From positions 1-5,532 of the forward strand of contig JAOUIC010000141.1 in assembly GCA_029884275.1 (NCBI GenBank): a stretch of DNA of 5,532 nucleotides, written 5' to 3'. Below the pieces are notes generated by a model. The model saw only the letters and a list, made by a program, of their open reading frames with translations, made no database searches and was not told where the DNA came from. Below, one piece after another: positions 1 to 5,532 of the stretch; the first letter of the stretch is position 1; each line of letters opens with the position of its first letter. Source of the stretch: Gemmatimonadota bacterium (GTDB lineage: Bacteria > Gemmatimonadota > Gemmatimonadetes > Gemmatimonadales > GWC2-71-9). The position numbers were made by a program, and so were the translations under genes.

Positions 1-1170
1 GGCGAAGCCCGGCACTCCGGCGCCGGTCAGCGCGGCCACGATGAAGAAGGACGAGGCCACCGGGACCAGCCGCGACAGCCCGCCCAGCTTGGCGATCTCG
101 CGGGTGTGGTAGCGGTCGTAGATGAAGCCCACCGCGGCGAAGAACAGGGCCGTCATGATGCCGTGGCTGAACATCTGGAAGACGGCGCCGTTGATGCCGT
201 CCACCGAGAGCGTGGCCAGGCCCAGCAGCACGATCCCCATGTGCGACACCGACGAATAGCCGATGACGAACTTGAGGTCGGTCTGCGCCAGCGCCACGAA
301 CGCGCCGTAGACGATGTTGACGGTGGCGAGCACCGCCGCCCACCCCGCCCAGTAGGCCGCCCCCTCGGGGAGGATGAGCATCCCGACCCGGAGGATGCCG
401 TAGGCGCCGAGTTTCATCAGCACGCCGGCATGCAGCATCGACACCGCGGTGGGCGCGGCGACATGACCCACCGGCGACCAGGTGTGGAACGGCCAGAGCC
501 CCGCCAGCACCCCGAAGCCGAGGAACAGGAAGGGATAGACGATCATCTGGAACTTGGGGCTGAAGCCGGTGGCCGCCAGCAGTGTCATGTCGAAGGTGTG
601 TGGGTCGGAGGAGGCGTAGAGCGCCAGCACCGCCGGCACCACCAGCGCCGTCCCCGCAAGAAGGTACAGGGTCAGCTTCATCGCCCCGTACTCCTTGCGC
701 GTGCTGCCCCACACCGCGATCAGCAGGTACATCGGCAGCACGGCCACTTCGTAGTAGAACAGGAAGAAGAACAGGTCCAGCGAGACGAAGACGCCGAAGA
801 CGCCGGTCACCAGCAGCGTCATGAAGGCGAAGAACTCCTTCACCCGCTCCTCCAGCTCCCACATCACCAGCACGCCGGTCAGGAAGACGATCGACGTGAG
901 GATCAGGAGTGCCAGGCTGATGCCGTCCACCCCCATGTGGTACGTGATGCCGACCGACGGGATCCACGGCACCTGCTCCACCAGCTGGTAGCCCGGCGCC
1001 TGTGAATCAAACCGAAACGCGATCAGCGCGGTGACGACCGTCGCGGCGAGACCCGAGAGCGCCGCCGCCGTCCTGATCGCCGTCTTGCTCGTGCCGGGAA
1101 TGAGCAGGATCGCCAGCAGCCCGGCGACCGGGCAGAGCACCAGCAGGCTGAGGAGCGGCGCCCCCGTCAC
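1..1170 (-). CDS. nuoM: NADH-quinone oxidoreductase subunit M, N-terminal 390 residues (truncated by window edge)
   Basis: Translation from GTG 1170 stays open for exactly 390 codons to base 1; NuoM is normally about 500 residues, so roughly the last fifth is missing. It is a central proton-pumping antiporter-like subunit. NuoM-specific features are GITYHMGVDGISLAL near residue 80; FYYEVAVLPMYLLIAVWGS with Glu141 (E. coli E144 equivalent, TM5); MLHAGVLMKLGAYGILR with Lys253 (E. coli K265 equivalent, TM8); QTDLKFVIGYSSVSHMG with Lys300; and MFSHGIMTALFF. The helix before PFHTW lacks the usual TM7 lysine: the aligned residue is Leu222 (codon 507-505). The following loop is SPVGHVAAPT instead of the common LPDAH-type sequence. 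The GTG overlaps the nuoL stop (GTGA), with GGAGG five bases upstream. The window ends just as the TM11-12 region PGFA begins. Confidence 0.96.
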   Translation of the reverse strand, partial: MTGAPLLSLLVLCPVAGLLAILLIPGTSKTAIRTAAALSGLAATVVTALIAFRFDSQAPGYQLVEQVPWIPSVGITYHMGVDGISLALLILTSIVFLTGVLVMWELEERVKEFFAFMTLLVTGVFGVFVSLDLFFFLFYYEVAVLPMYLLIAVWGSTRKEYGAMKLTLYLLAGTALVVPAVLALYASSDPHTFDMTLLAATGFSPKFQMIVYPFLFLGFGVLAGLWPFHTWSPVGHVAAPTAVSMLHAGVLMKLGAYGILRVGMLILPEGAAYWAGWAAVLATVNIVYGAFVALAQTDLKFVIGYSSVSHMGIVLLGLATLSVDGINGAVFQMFSHGIMTALFFAAVGFIYDRYHTREIAKLGGLSRLVPVASSFFIVAALTGAGVPGFA

Positions 1171-3053
1171 GGCAGCCTCCCCCCACCCATGAGCCAGGCC
1201 GCGAGCGCCGCCATGATCGCGACCAGGACCGAGACGTACATCTGCACGTACCCGCTCTGGAGTCGCGCGAGCAGCCGGCCGCCGCCCACCGTGGCCGCCC
1301 CGAAGCCGTCGCCGGCGCCGTCCAGCACCGTCTGATCGTTCCACCTGGCCGCCCGCGACAGGGCGTTGGCCAGGCGCACGACGGTCGCTCCGTAGAGCCG
1401 GTCGAGGTACCAGTTAGTGGCGAAGAAGTCGCGGAGCGCCGGCATCCGCTCCACGAACCCGGTCCGAGGCGCCCCGGAGCGGCCGTACTCCAGCCACGCG
1501 AGCGCGATGCCGGCGGCAGCGAGCGAGAGCGCCGTGAGCGGGCCCGCCCCGAAGGCGAGGGCACCGTGCTCCTCAGCACCGGGTGAGAGCCGCACCGCAA
1601 ACCAGTGACCCAGCCAGCCCAGGACCAGGGTGAGTGCCGCCAGCACCAGAACCGGCGCCGCCATCGCGGTCTCGCCCTGGCCATGCCCCGAGGCGTGTGC
1701 CCCGGCGTCGTGCGCCGGCGAATGCGCCGACCCGCCCCTGAGGGTCAGGAACACCATCCGGAAGCTGTAGTAGGCGGTGAGCCCCGCAGTGGCATAGGCC
1801 AGCGCCAGCACCGCCGTGCCGGCGTGCTCACCCATTGCCGCCAGCACCGCTTCCTTGGAGAAGTACCCCGCGAAGGGAATCACCCCGGCGAGCGCCAGGC
1901 TCCCCGCCAGAAGGCCGATCACGCCGGCCCGCTGGCTCCCCGGCTGGTGGCCGGCGATCTCGCGCATGTCGTTGGAGTGCGCGTGATGGATGAAGATGCC
2001 GGCCGACAGGAACAGCAGCGCCTTGAAGCCGGCGTGGGTCACGAGGTGGAAGAAGCCCGCCGCCACGCTTCCCGCGGCAAGCCCCATCAGCATGTAGGCC
2101 AGCTGGGAGATGGACGAGTAGGCCAGCACCCGCTTGATGTCGTTGGCGACCATCGCCATCGTCGCGGCAGCGATCGCGGTGATGACGGAGAGCCAGAGCA
2201 GGAACCGCATCACCTCGGGTGCCGCCGCGAAGAGGCCGTGCATCCGCGCTACCAGGAAGACCCCCGCCGCCACCATCGTGGCCGAGTGGAGCAGCGCCGA
2301 GACCGGGGTCGGGCCCTCCATGGCGTCGGGGAGCCAGGTGAAGAGCGGGCCCTGCGCGCTCTTGCCGATCACCCCCATGAGCAGGAGCGCCGCCACCAGC
2401 TCGGTGAAGCCCGGCGCGAAGCTCCCACCCGGGCCCGCCGCCGCGATCAGGTCGGGAATGGTGGCATTGCCCGCGGCACGGATCAGCAGCAGCACGCCGA
2501 GCAGGAAGCCCACGTCGCCGACCCGGGTCATGATGAACGCCTTGCGCGCCGCTGCCGCGGGGGCCGGCCGCTCGAACCAGAAGCCGATCAGCAGGAAGGA
2601 GGCGAGCCCGACCAGCTCCCAGAAGACCAGCGTCTGGAGCAGGTTGGAGGCGAGCACCAGGCCCAGCATGGCCCACGCGAACAGCGCCAGAAACCCGTAG
2701 TACCGCGCGAAGCCGGGATCGCCCGCCATGTACCCCAGCGAGTAGACCATCACCGCCAGCGTGACGGCCGCCACCACCAGTGCCATCGTGGTGGAGAGCG
2801 GGTCGAGCAGGACGCCGAAGGCGAGTCCCGGCCCCTCGGCCACCGGGAGCCAGTTCGCGGTGGCCAGCACCGTCGTGTTGGGCACCGCCACCGCGGCCAC
2901 CAGGTACCCCGCGGCGCCGAGCGTGACCGTGAGCGAGAGGATCGCGAGCCCCGCCGCCAGCCCGGGCCGCTGCCTGAGCCAGAAAAGGATCACCACGCAG
3001 GCGGCGAGCGGCGCGGCCTGCGCCACGAGGGCGGCGAGGACCGGCCCGCTCAT
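1167..3053 (-). CDS. nuoL: NADH-quinone oxidoreductase subunit L (proton-pumping, antiporter-like)
   Basis: A complete 628-residue NuoL/ND5, the distal proton-pumping subunit, of normal length (about 600-650). It has a 14-helix antiporter core plus the C-terminal lateral helix and final membrane helix. The proton-path residues are all present by motif: Glu146 in VFWELVGLASFLLIGFW (TM5), Asp180 in TRVGDVGF, Lys231 in GKSAQG (TM7), His256 in SALLHSATMVAAG (TM8), Lys307 in NDIKRVLAYSSIS, His336, His340 and Lys344 in HLVTHAGFKALLFL, and Lys400 in GYFSKEAVL (TM12; E. coli K399). A His/Gly/Ala loop with four histidines spans residues 441-460. The C-terminal part from NWYLDRLYG through RLLARLQSGYVQ to the last hydrophobic stretch fits the lateral helix and TM16 anchor. 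The ATG overlaps the nuoK stop (ATGA), with GGAG eight bases upstream; the TGA overlaps the nuoM GTG. Nothing suggests a defect. Confidence 0.98.
   Translation of the reverse strand: MSGPVLAALVAQAAPLAACVVILFWLRQRPGLAAGLAILSLTVTLGAAGYLVAAVAVPNTTVLATANWLPVAEGPGLAFGVLLDPLSTTMALVVAAVTLAVMVYSLGYMAGDPGFARYYGFLALFAWAMLGLVLASNLLQTLVFWELVGLASFLLIGFWFERPAPAAAARKAFIMTRVGDVGFLLGVLLLIRAAGNATIPDLIAAAGPGGSFAPGFTELVAALLLMGVIGKSAQGPLFTWLPDAMEGPTPVSALLHSATMVAAGVFLVARMHGLFAAAPEVMRFLLWLSVITAIAAATMAMVANDIKRVLAYSSISQLAYMLMGLAAGSVAAGFFHLVTHAGFKALLFLSAGIFIHHAHSNDMREIAGHQPGSQRAGVIGLLAGSLALAGVIPFAGYFSKEAVLAAMGEHAGTAVLALAYATAGLTAYYSFRMVFLTLRGGSAHSPAHDAGAHASGHGQGETAMAAPVLVLAALTLVLGWLGHWFAVRLSPGAEEHGALAFGAGPLTALSLAAAGIALAWLEYGRSGAPRTGFVERMPALRDFFATNWYLDRLYGATVVRLANALSRAARWNDQTVLDGAGDGFGAATVGGGRLLARLQSGYVQMYVSVLVAIMAALAAWLMGGGRLP
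1176..1180 (-). promoter_or_regulatory. Ribosome-binding site of nuoM
   Basis: GGAGG on the minus strand within the last codons of nuoL, five bases before the GTG at 1170. It supports that non-ATG start for nuoM. Confidence 0.65.
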
Positions 3054-3355
3054 CCCTTGAGCTCCGACAGGTGTTCCACGTCGATGTCGTGCGCTGCGCG
3101 GTGGATCGCCACGAACAGAGACAGTGCGATCGCCACCTCCGCCGCCGCGACGCCGACGAAGATCAGGACCACCACCTGCCCCAACGAGGGATCCTGGCCA
3201 GTGAGGGTGGTGAGGGCGATGACGTTGATGCTGATCGCCGCGAGCATCAGCTCGAGCGCAATGAGCATCGCCACCAGCGAGCGCCGCTGAAGCAGGCCGT
3301 AGAGCCCGATGCCGAAAAGCGCCGTGGCGACGCCGAGGACCGCTGGCAGGTTCAC
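3050..3355 (-). CDS. nuoK: NADH-quinone oxidoreductase subunit K (GTG start)
   Basis: A 101-residue NuoK/ND4L membrane protein with three helices; the family is about 100 residues. The two membrane glutamates that shuttle protons along the membrane arm are present, one in IALELML (residue 35) and one in VAAAEVAIAL (residue 73); in E. coli they are E36 and E72. The C-terminus DIDVEHLSELKG matches the family ending (…NIDSVSEMRG-like). Two tandem GTG codons could start it, at 3358 and 3355. I chose 3355 because it gives the GTGA overlap with nuoJ used elsewhere in this operon and sits five bases after an AAGGGGG ribosome-binding site. Starting at 3358 would only add one residue. The stop overlaps the nuoL ATG (ATGA). 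The position after the first Glu motif that often carries Asn is Ala here. Confidence 0.96.
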   Translation of the reverse strand: MNLPAVLGVATALFGIGLYGLLQRRSLVAMLIALELMLAAISINVIALTTLTGQDPSLGQVVVLIFVGVAAAEVAIALSLFVAIHRAAHDIDVEHLSELKG

Positions 3356-3861
3356 CACGTCCCCCTTCCCGGCCGGCTGCGCCGTGCCACCATCACCGCG
3401 CCCATCATGGCGACCACCAGCAGCACCGAGATCAGCTCGAACGCCAGCACGTAGTCGGTGAGGAAGCGCCGGCCGGTGACCGCGGCGCCCGCGTCAGCAC
3501 CGGGCACCGCGACCGGCCAGGCCACCTGCCTGAGGACATTCCACAGCGCGCCCGCGACACCCGCCGCCACCAGGACGGCTGCCGCGATCTTCGGGACGCT
3601 GCGTGGCCGGTGCGGCTGGTCCAGCGGGTGCGACAGCATGACGGCGTACACCATCGCGATCGCGACGGCACCCACGTACACCAGCACGAACACCGCGGCG
3701 AGGAAGTCGCTGCCGAGGCTGGCGAAGATCCCGGCCACACCAAGCATCGCGAGGGCGAAACCGAGGATGTTGTGGAAGATGTTGCGCAGGCCCACCGCCA
3801 GCAGCGCGCCAGCCAGCGCCACCGCCGACGACAACAGGAACACCCCGTCCGCGACGCTCAT
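3352..3861 (-). CDS. nuoJ: NADH-quinone oxidoreductase subunit J
   Basis: A 169-residue hydrophobic protein, in the normal range for NuoJ/ND6, with about five membrane segments. This small membrane-arm subunit sits between NuoH and NuoK. Its third helix carries a conserved tyrosine-glycine region believed to change conformation and so help connect quinone chemistry to proton pumping. Recognisable parts are the N-terminal helix followed by RNIFHNILGFAL, the core DFLAAVFVLVYVGAVAIAMV at about residues 52-71 (equivalent to the family FLA...VYVGAI...FV block), and a final helix FELISVLLVVAMMGAVMVAR, followed by a short basic tail. The ATG at 3861 overlaps the nuoI stop as ATGA, and the TGA at 3354-3352 overlaps the nuoK GTG. 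There is no obvious Shine-Dalgarno sequence before the start, so re-initiation after nuoI is likely. Confidence 0.96.
   Translation of the reverse strand: MSVADGVFLLSSAVALAGALLAVGLRNIFHNILGFALAMLGVAGIFASLGSDFLAAVFVLVYVGAVAIAMVYAVMLSHPLDQPHRPRSVPKIAAAVLVAAGVAGALWNVLRQVAWPVAVPGADAGAAVTGRRFLTDYVLAFELISVLLVVAMMGAVMVARRSRPGRGTW
3361..3367 (-). promoter_or_regulatory. Ribosome-binding site of nuoK
   Basis: AAGGGGG on the minus strand, inside the last codons of nuoJ. It lies five bases before GTG 3355 but only two before GTG 3358, which favours the second GTG as start. Confidence 0.6.
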
Positions 3862-4313
3862 GTCAACTTGCCGGTGAGGTACGGGTCCTCGCCGAACGGC
3901 TTGAGCAGGTCGTTCACCGTCGCGGGCCGGGTGTACATCGACTCATCGTATCGCTGGGAGTACTGCAGCGTGTCCGTGGGACAGACATCCACGCACAGCC
4001 CGCACAGGCTGCAGGTGGAGAAGTCGAGGGCGAACTTGGTCGCCCGCATCTTCTTCGAGCCCTCGGGGCGCTTCCCCTCGATGTCGATGCACTCGGAGGG
4101 GCAGATGCGGGTGCAGGCGTTGCAGGCGATGCAGTCGTGGGTGCCCGTCTCGGGGAAGGTCTTGAGCTCGATGGGCCCGCCCCAGTGCGACACATCCGGC
4201 TTCTCGTGCGGGTACTGCAGCGTCACCGGCTTGCGGAAGAAGTGCCGCCCGGTCACGCCGAGCCCGATGAGGAGACTCTTGGCTCCCACCCACACGCGGC
4301 GCACGATGGTCAT
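3858..4313 (-). CDS. nuoI: NADH-quinone oxidoreductase subunit I (two 4Fe-4S ferredoxin-type)
   Basis: A 151-residue protein of the NuoI/TYKY family. It carries the two 4Fe-4S clusters (N6a and N6b) that pass electrons toward NuoB and the quinone. Two ferredoxin motifs are visible: CIACNACTRICP with cysteines 61, 64, 67 and 71, and CSLCGLCVDVCP with cysteines 101, 104, 107 and 111. An additional Cys75 follows the first motif, as in some family members. The N-terminus is a basic, amphipathic membrane-surface helix (residues 1-30), as is usual. The frame is open further upstream, but I place the start at the ATG at 4313. This gives an ATGA overlap with nuoH, begins with a NuoI-like MTIVRRVWVGAKSLL, and avoids a 199-base overlap. 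The segment before the first motif reads HWGGPIELKTFPETG where most NuoI proteins have an (R/H)FRG-type motif. Ribosome binding is weak, so translational coupling to nuoH is likely. Confidence 0.96.
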   Translation of the reverse strand: MTIVRRVWVGAKSLLIGLGVTGRHFFRKPVTLQYPHEKPDVSHWGGPIELKTFPETGTHDCIACNACTRICPSECIDIEGKRPEGSKKMRATKFALDFSTCSLCGLCVDVCPTDTLQYSQRYDESMYTRPATVNDLLKPFGEDPYLTGKLT

Positions 4314-5308
4314 CGTCCGCCGCCCACGGCGAAGGCCGTGATCACGAGGTTCACCAGCGCCACCGGGATCAGCAGCTTCCAGGCGAAGCTCATGAGCTGG
4401 TCGAAGCGGAGTCGCGGGAAGGTCCAGCGCATCCAGATCATCACGAAGACGACGGCGTACGCCTTGAGCAGCAGCCACACCGGCCCCGGCAGCCACGGCC
4501 CGAGCCACCCGCCCAGGAACAGCGTCGCCCCCAGCGCGCCGAGCACCAGCATGTTGGTGTACTCGGCGAAGAAGAACATCGCGAAGCGCATCCCGGAGTA
4601 TTCGGTGTGGAACCCGCCCACCAGCTCCGACTCCGCCTCCGGAATGTCGAACGGCGCGCGGTTGGTCTCGGCGGTGATGCCGATGAAGAACAGCACCCCC
4701 GCGACCGGCTGCAGCAGGATGAATGGCACCCCGCGCGCCTGCGCCATCACGATTTCCCGCAGGTTCATCGACTGCGCGATCATCACCACCGACAGCGCCG
4801 CCAGCAGGATCGGAATCTCGTAGGCGATCACCTGCGATACCGACCGCATCCCGCCCAGCACCGCGTACTTGTTGTTCGACGCCCAGCCGGCCATGAAGAT
4901 CGCCAGCACCGAGATCCCCGACAGGGCAATCAGCACCACCAGGCCGTACGGCAGCTCCGCGAAGGCCTCAGCGCCCGAGATCGGGATCAGCGACGCGAGG
5001 CAGAGTGTCGGCACGAACACTAGCACCGGGGCGAGGATGTAGACGAACTTGTCGGTGGCCACCGGGGTGAGGATCTGCTTGCCCAGCAGCTTCACCATGT
5101 CGGCCACCGTCTGCAGCGACCCGTGCGGCCCGACCTCCATGGGGCCGAGACGCCGCTGGATGTGGGCCGAGACCTTCCGCTCCAGCCAGATCAGGAACAG
5201 CACGTTGAAGGTCAGGAAGCCCATGATCAGGGCCACGCCGAGCACCACGGTGGCGCCGAACTCCCCGAGGCCGAGCCCCGCGAGCCAGTCCCTGGCGCCG
5301 CCCAGCAT
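4310..5308 (-). CDS. nuoH: NADH-quinone oxidoreductase subunit H
   Basis: Complete 332-residue ND1/NuoH protein, the usual family length. It is a polytopic inner-membrane subunit, mostly hydrophobic with about eight membrane segments, that joins the peripheral and membrane arms and forms much of the quinone channel. Family signatures are clear: WLERKVSAHIQRRLGP at residues 41-56; the GWASNNKYAVLGGMR block at 141-155 followed by VSQVIAYEIP; and ETNRAPFDIPEAESELVGG at 214-232 leading into FHTEYSGM, the acidic loop lining the quinone cavity. WTFPRLRFDQLM lies near the C-terminus. The ATG start at 5308 is supported by a GAGGTGG ribosome-binding site eight bases upstream and by the alignment of the N-terminus. 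It overlaps the nuoD stop by one base, and its own TGA overlaps the nuoI ATG (ATGA). It directly follows nuoD, with no nuoE, nuoF or nuoG between. Confidence 0.98.
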   Translation of the reverse strand: MLGGARDWLAGLGLGEFGATVVLGVALIMGFLTFNVLFLIWLERKVSAHIQRRLGPMEVGPHGSLQTVADMVKLLGKQILTPVATDKFVYILAPVLVFVPTLCLASLIPISGAEAFAELPYGLVVLIALSGISVLAIFMAGWASNNKYAVLGGMRSVSQVIAYEIPILLAALSVVMIAQSMNLREIVMAQARGVPFILLQPVAGVLFFIGITAETNRAPFDIPEAESELVGGFHTEYSGMRFAMFFFAEYTNMLVLGALGATLFLGGWLGPWLPGPVWLLLKAYAVVFVMIWMRWTFPRLRFDQLMSFAWKLLIPVALVNLVITAFAVGGGR

Positions 5309-5532
5309 CAGCGGTCCACCTCGGGCATCACCAGGTCCACGCTGCCGAGCACCGCGACGGCGTCGGCTACCATGGTGCCCGGCAGGACGTCGTACATCAC
5401 GCCCAGGTTGGCGTAGGAGGGGGTGCGGAACTTGGCGCGATACGGCTCGCTGCCGCCCTCCGAGACGATGATGATGCCGTAGGCGCCGCGCGCGCTCTCG
5501 ACCGCGTAGTACAGCGTCCCCACCGGCAACTT
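5308..5532 (-). CDS. nuoD: NADH-quinone oxidoreductase subunit D, C-terminal part (truncated by window edge)
   Basis: Only the last 74 residues and the TGA stop are visible; the first visible codon is AAG at 5532-5530 and the true start lies outside the window. NuoD is the 49-kDa-type subunit of the complex I peripheral arm. With NuoH and NuoB it forms the quinone-reduction site, and it is distantly related to [NiFe] hydrogenase large subunits. The tail reads like the family C-terminus: an ESARG segment for the usual E-x-P-(R/K)-G, then VSEGGSEPYRAKFRTPSY, a VADAVAVLGSVDLV stretch and the terminal EVDR. There is no cysteine in the visible tail, so it is not a metal-binding hydrogenase subunit, which would end with a Cys-x-x-Cys motif. 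The residue after ESARG is Ala where the family normally has Glu. The stop overlaps the nuoH start by one base (TGATG), indicating co-transcription and coupled translation. Confidence 0.93.
   Translation of the reverse strand, partial: KLPVGTLYYAVESARGAYGIIIVSEGGSEPYRAKFRTPSYANLGVMYDVLPGTMVADAVAVLGSVDLVMPEVDR
5317..5323 (-). promoter_or_regulatory. Ribosome-binding site of nuoH
   Basis: GAGGTGG on the minus strand lies within the end of nuoD, eight bases before the nuoH ATG. It supports the start at 5308 over internal ATG or GTG codons. Confidence 0.65.

Noticed and set aside
106..1005. 299-codon open frame on the plus strand opposite nuoM
   Set aside because: Same composition artefact: a His/Arg/Glu/Gln-rich product with no domain, lying entirely antisense to well-conserved nuoM.
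1007..1684. 225-codon minus-strand frame across the nuoL/nuoM junction
   Set aside because: Arg/Ser/Trp-rich product in a different frame from both real genes; a shadow of nuoL and nuoM.
1..3053. Mrp-type Na+/H+ antiporter or membrane-bound hydrogenase operon instead of complex I
   Set aside because: NuoL and NuoM are related to those proteins, but the set H-I-J-K-L-M with NuoD, the NuoL C-terminal lateral helix and the lack of terminal Cys in the NuoD tail all point to complex I.
1605..3290. 561-codon open frame on the plus strand opposite nuoL and nuoK
   Set aside because: Its product is mostly Arg, His, Gln, Glu and Gly with no recognisable domain. It is the reverse complement of a GC-rich membrane-protein gene whose third-position G/C bias removes stops, and nuoL on the other strand is unambiguous.
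4314..4508. 65-residue N-terminal extension of nuoI
   Set aside because: It would overlap nuoH by 199 bases, its residues look like out-of-frame nuoH, and the ATG at 4313 gives a normal NuoI N-terminus and an ATGA junction.
1..5532. Promoters, terminators, CRISPR arrays, tRNA genes, insertion sequences
   Set aside because: Genes overlap end to end, and I saw no direct repeat array, inverted terminal repeat, tRNA-like fold or T-rich hairpin outside coding sequence.

Overview
The window is one uninterrupted stretch of a respiratory complex I (nuo, NADH:quinone oxidoreductase) operon, read entirely on the minus strand. In transcription order, from high to low coordinates, it holds the 3' end of nuoD, then complete nuoH, nuoI, nuoJ, nuoK and nuoL, and then the first 390 codons of nuoM, which runs off the low-coordinate edge. 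Every gene junction overlaps by one to a few bases, so there is no intergenic DNA. I see no RNA gene, mobile element, repeat array, promoter or terminator.

Layout: 5532-5308 is the C-terminal 74 residues of NuoD, a peripheral-arm subunit near the quinone site. 5308-4310 is NuoH, which forms the membrane side of the quinone channel. 4313-3858 is NuoI, carrying two 4Fe-4S clusters. 3861-3352 is NuoJ and 3355-3050 is NuoK, the small membrane-arm subunits. 3053-1167 is NuoL and 1170-1 is NuoM, both antiporter-like proton-pumping subunits. Together these carry electrons through the NuoI clusters to quinone at the NuoD/NuoH interface and couple this to proton translocation through H, J/K, M and L. 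NuoN and the rest of NuoM would be expected just beyond the low-coordinate edge, and NuoA, B and C beyond the high-coordinate edge.

The DNA is very GC-rich with strong G/C preference at third codon positions, which also creates long spurious reading frames on the plus strand. NuoD is followed directly by NuoH without nuoE, nuoF and nuoG, unlike the Escherichia or Paracoccus order. This suggests a GC-rich non-proteobacterial lineage, for example something like Gemmatimonadota or Acidobacteriota. That assignment is inference only.

I found no new system here. The points most worth a second look are the missing TM7 lysine in NuoM, which has leucine at residue 222, with a rewritten following loop and an extra TM8 histidine; the D-to-H gene order without E, F and G; and small departures from family consensus in NuoI and NuoD.
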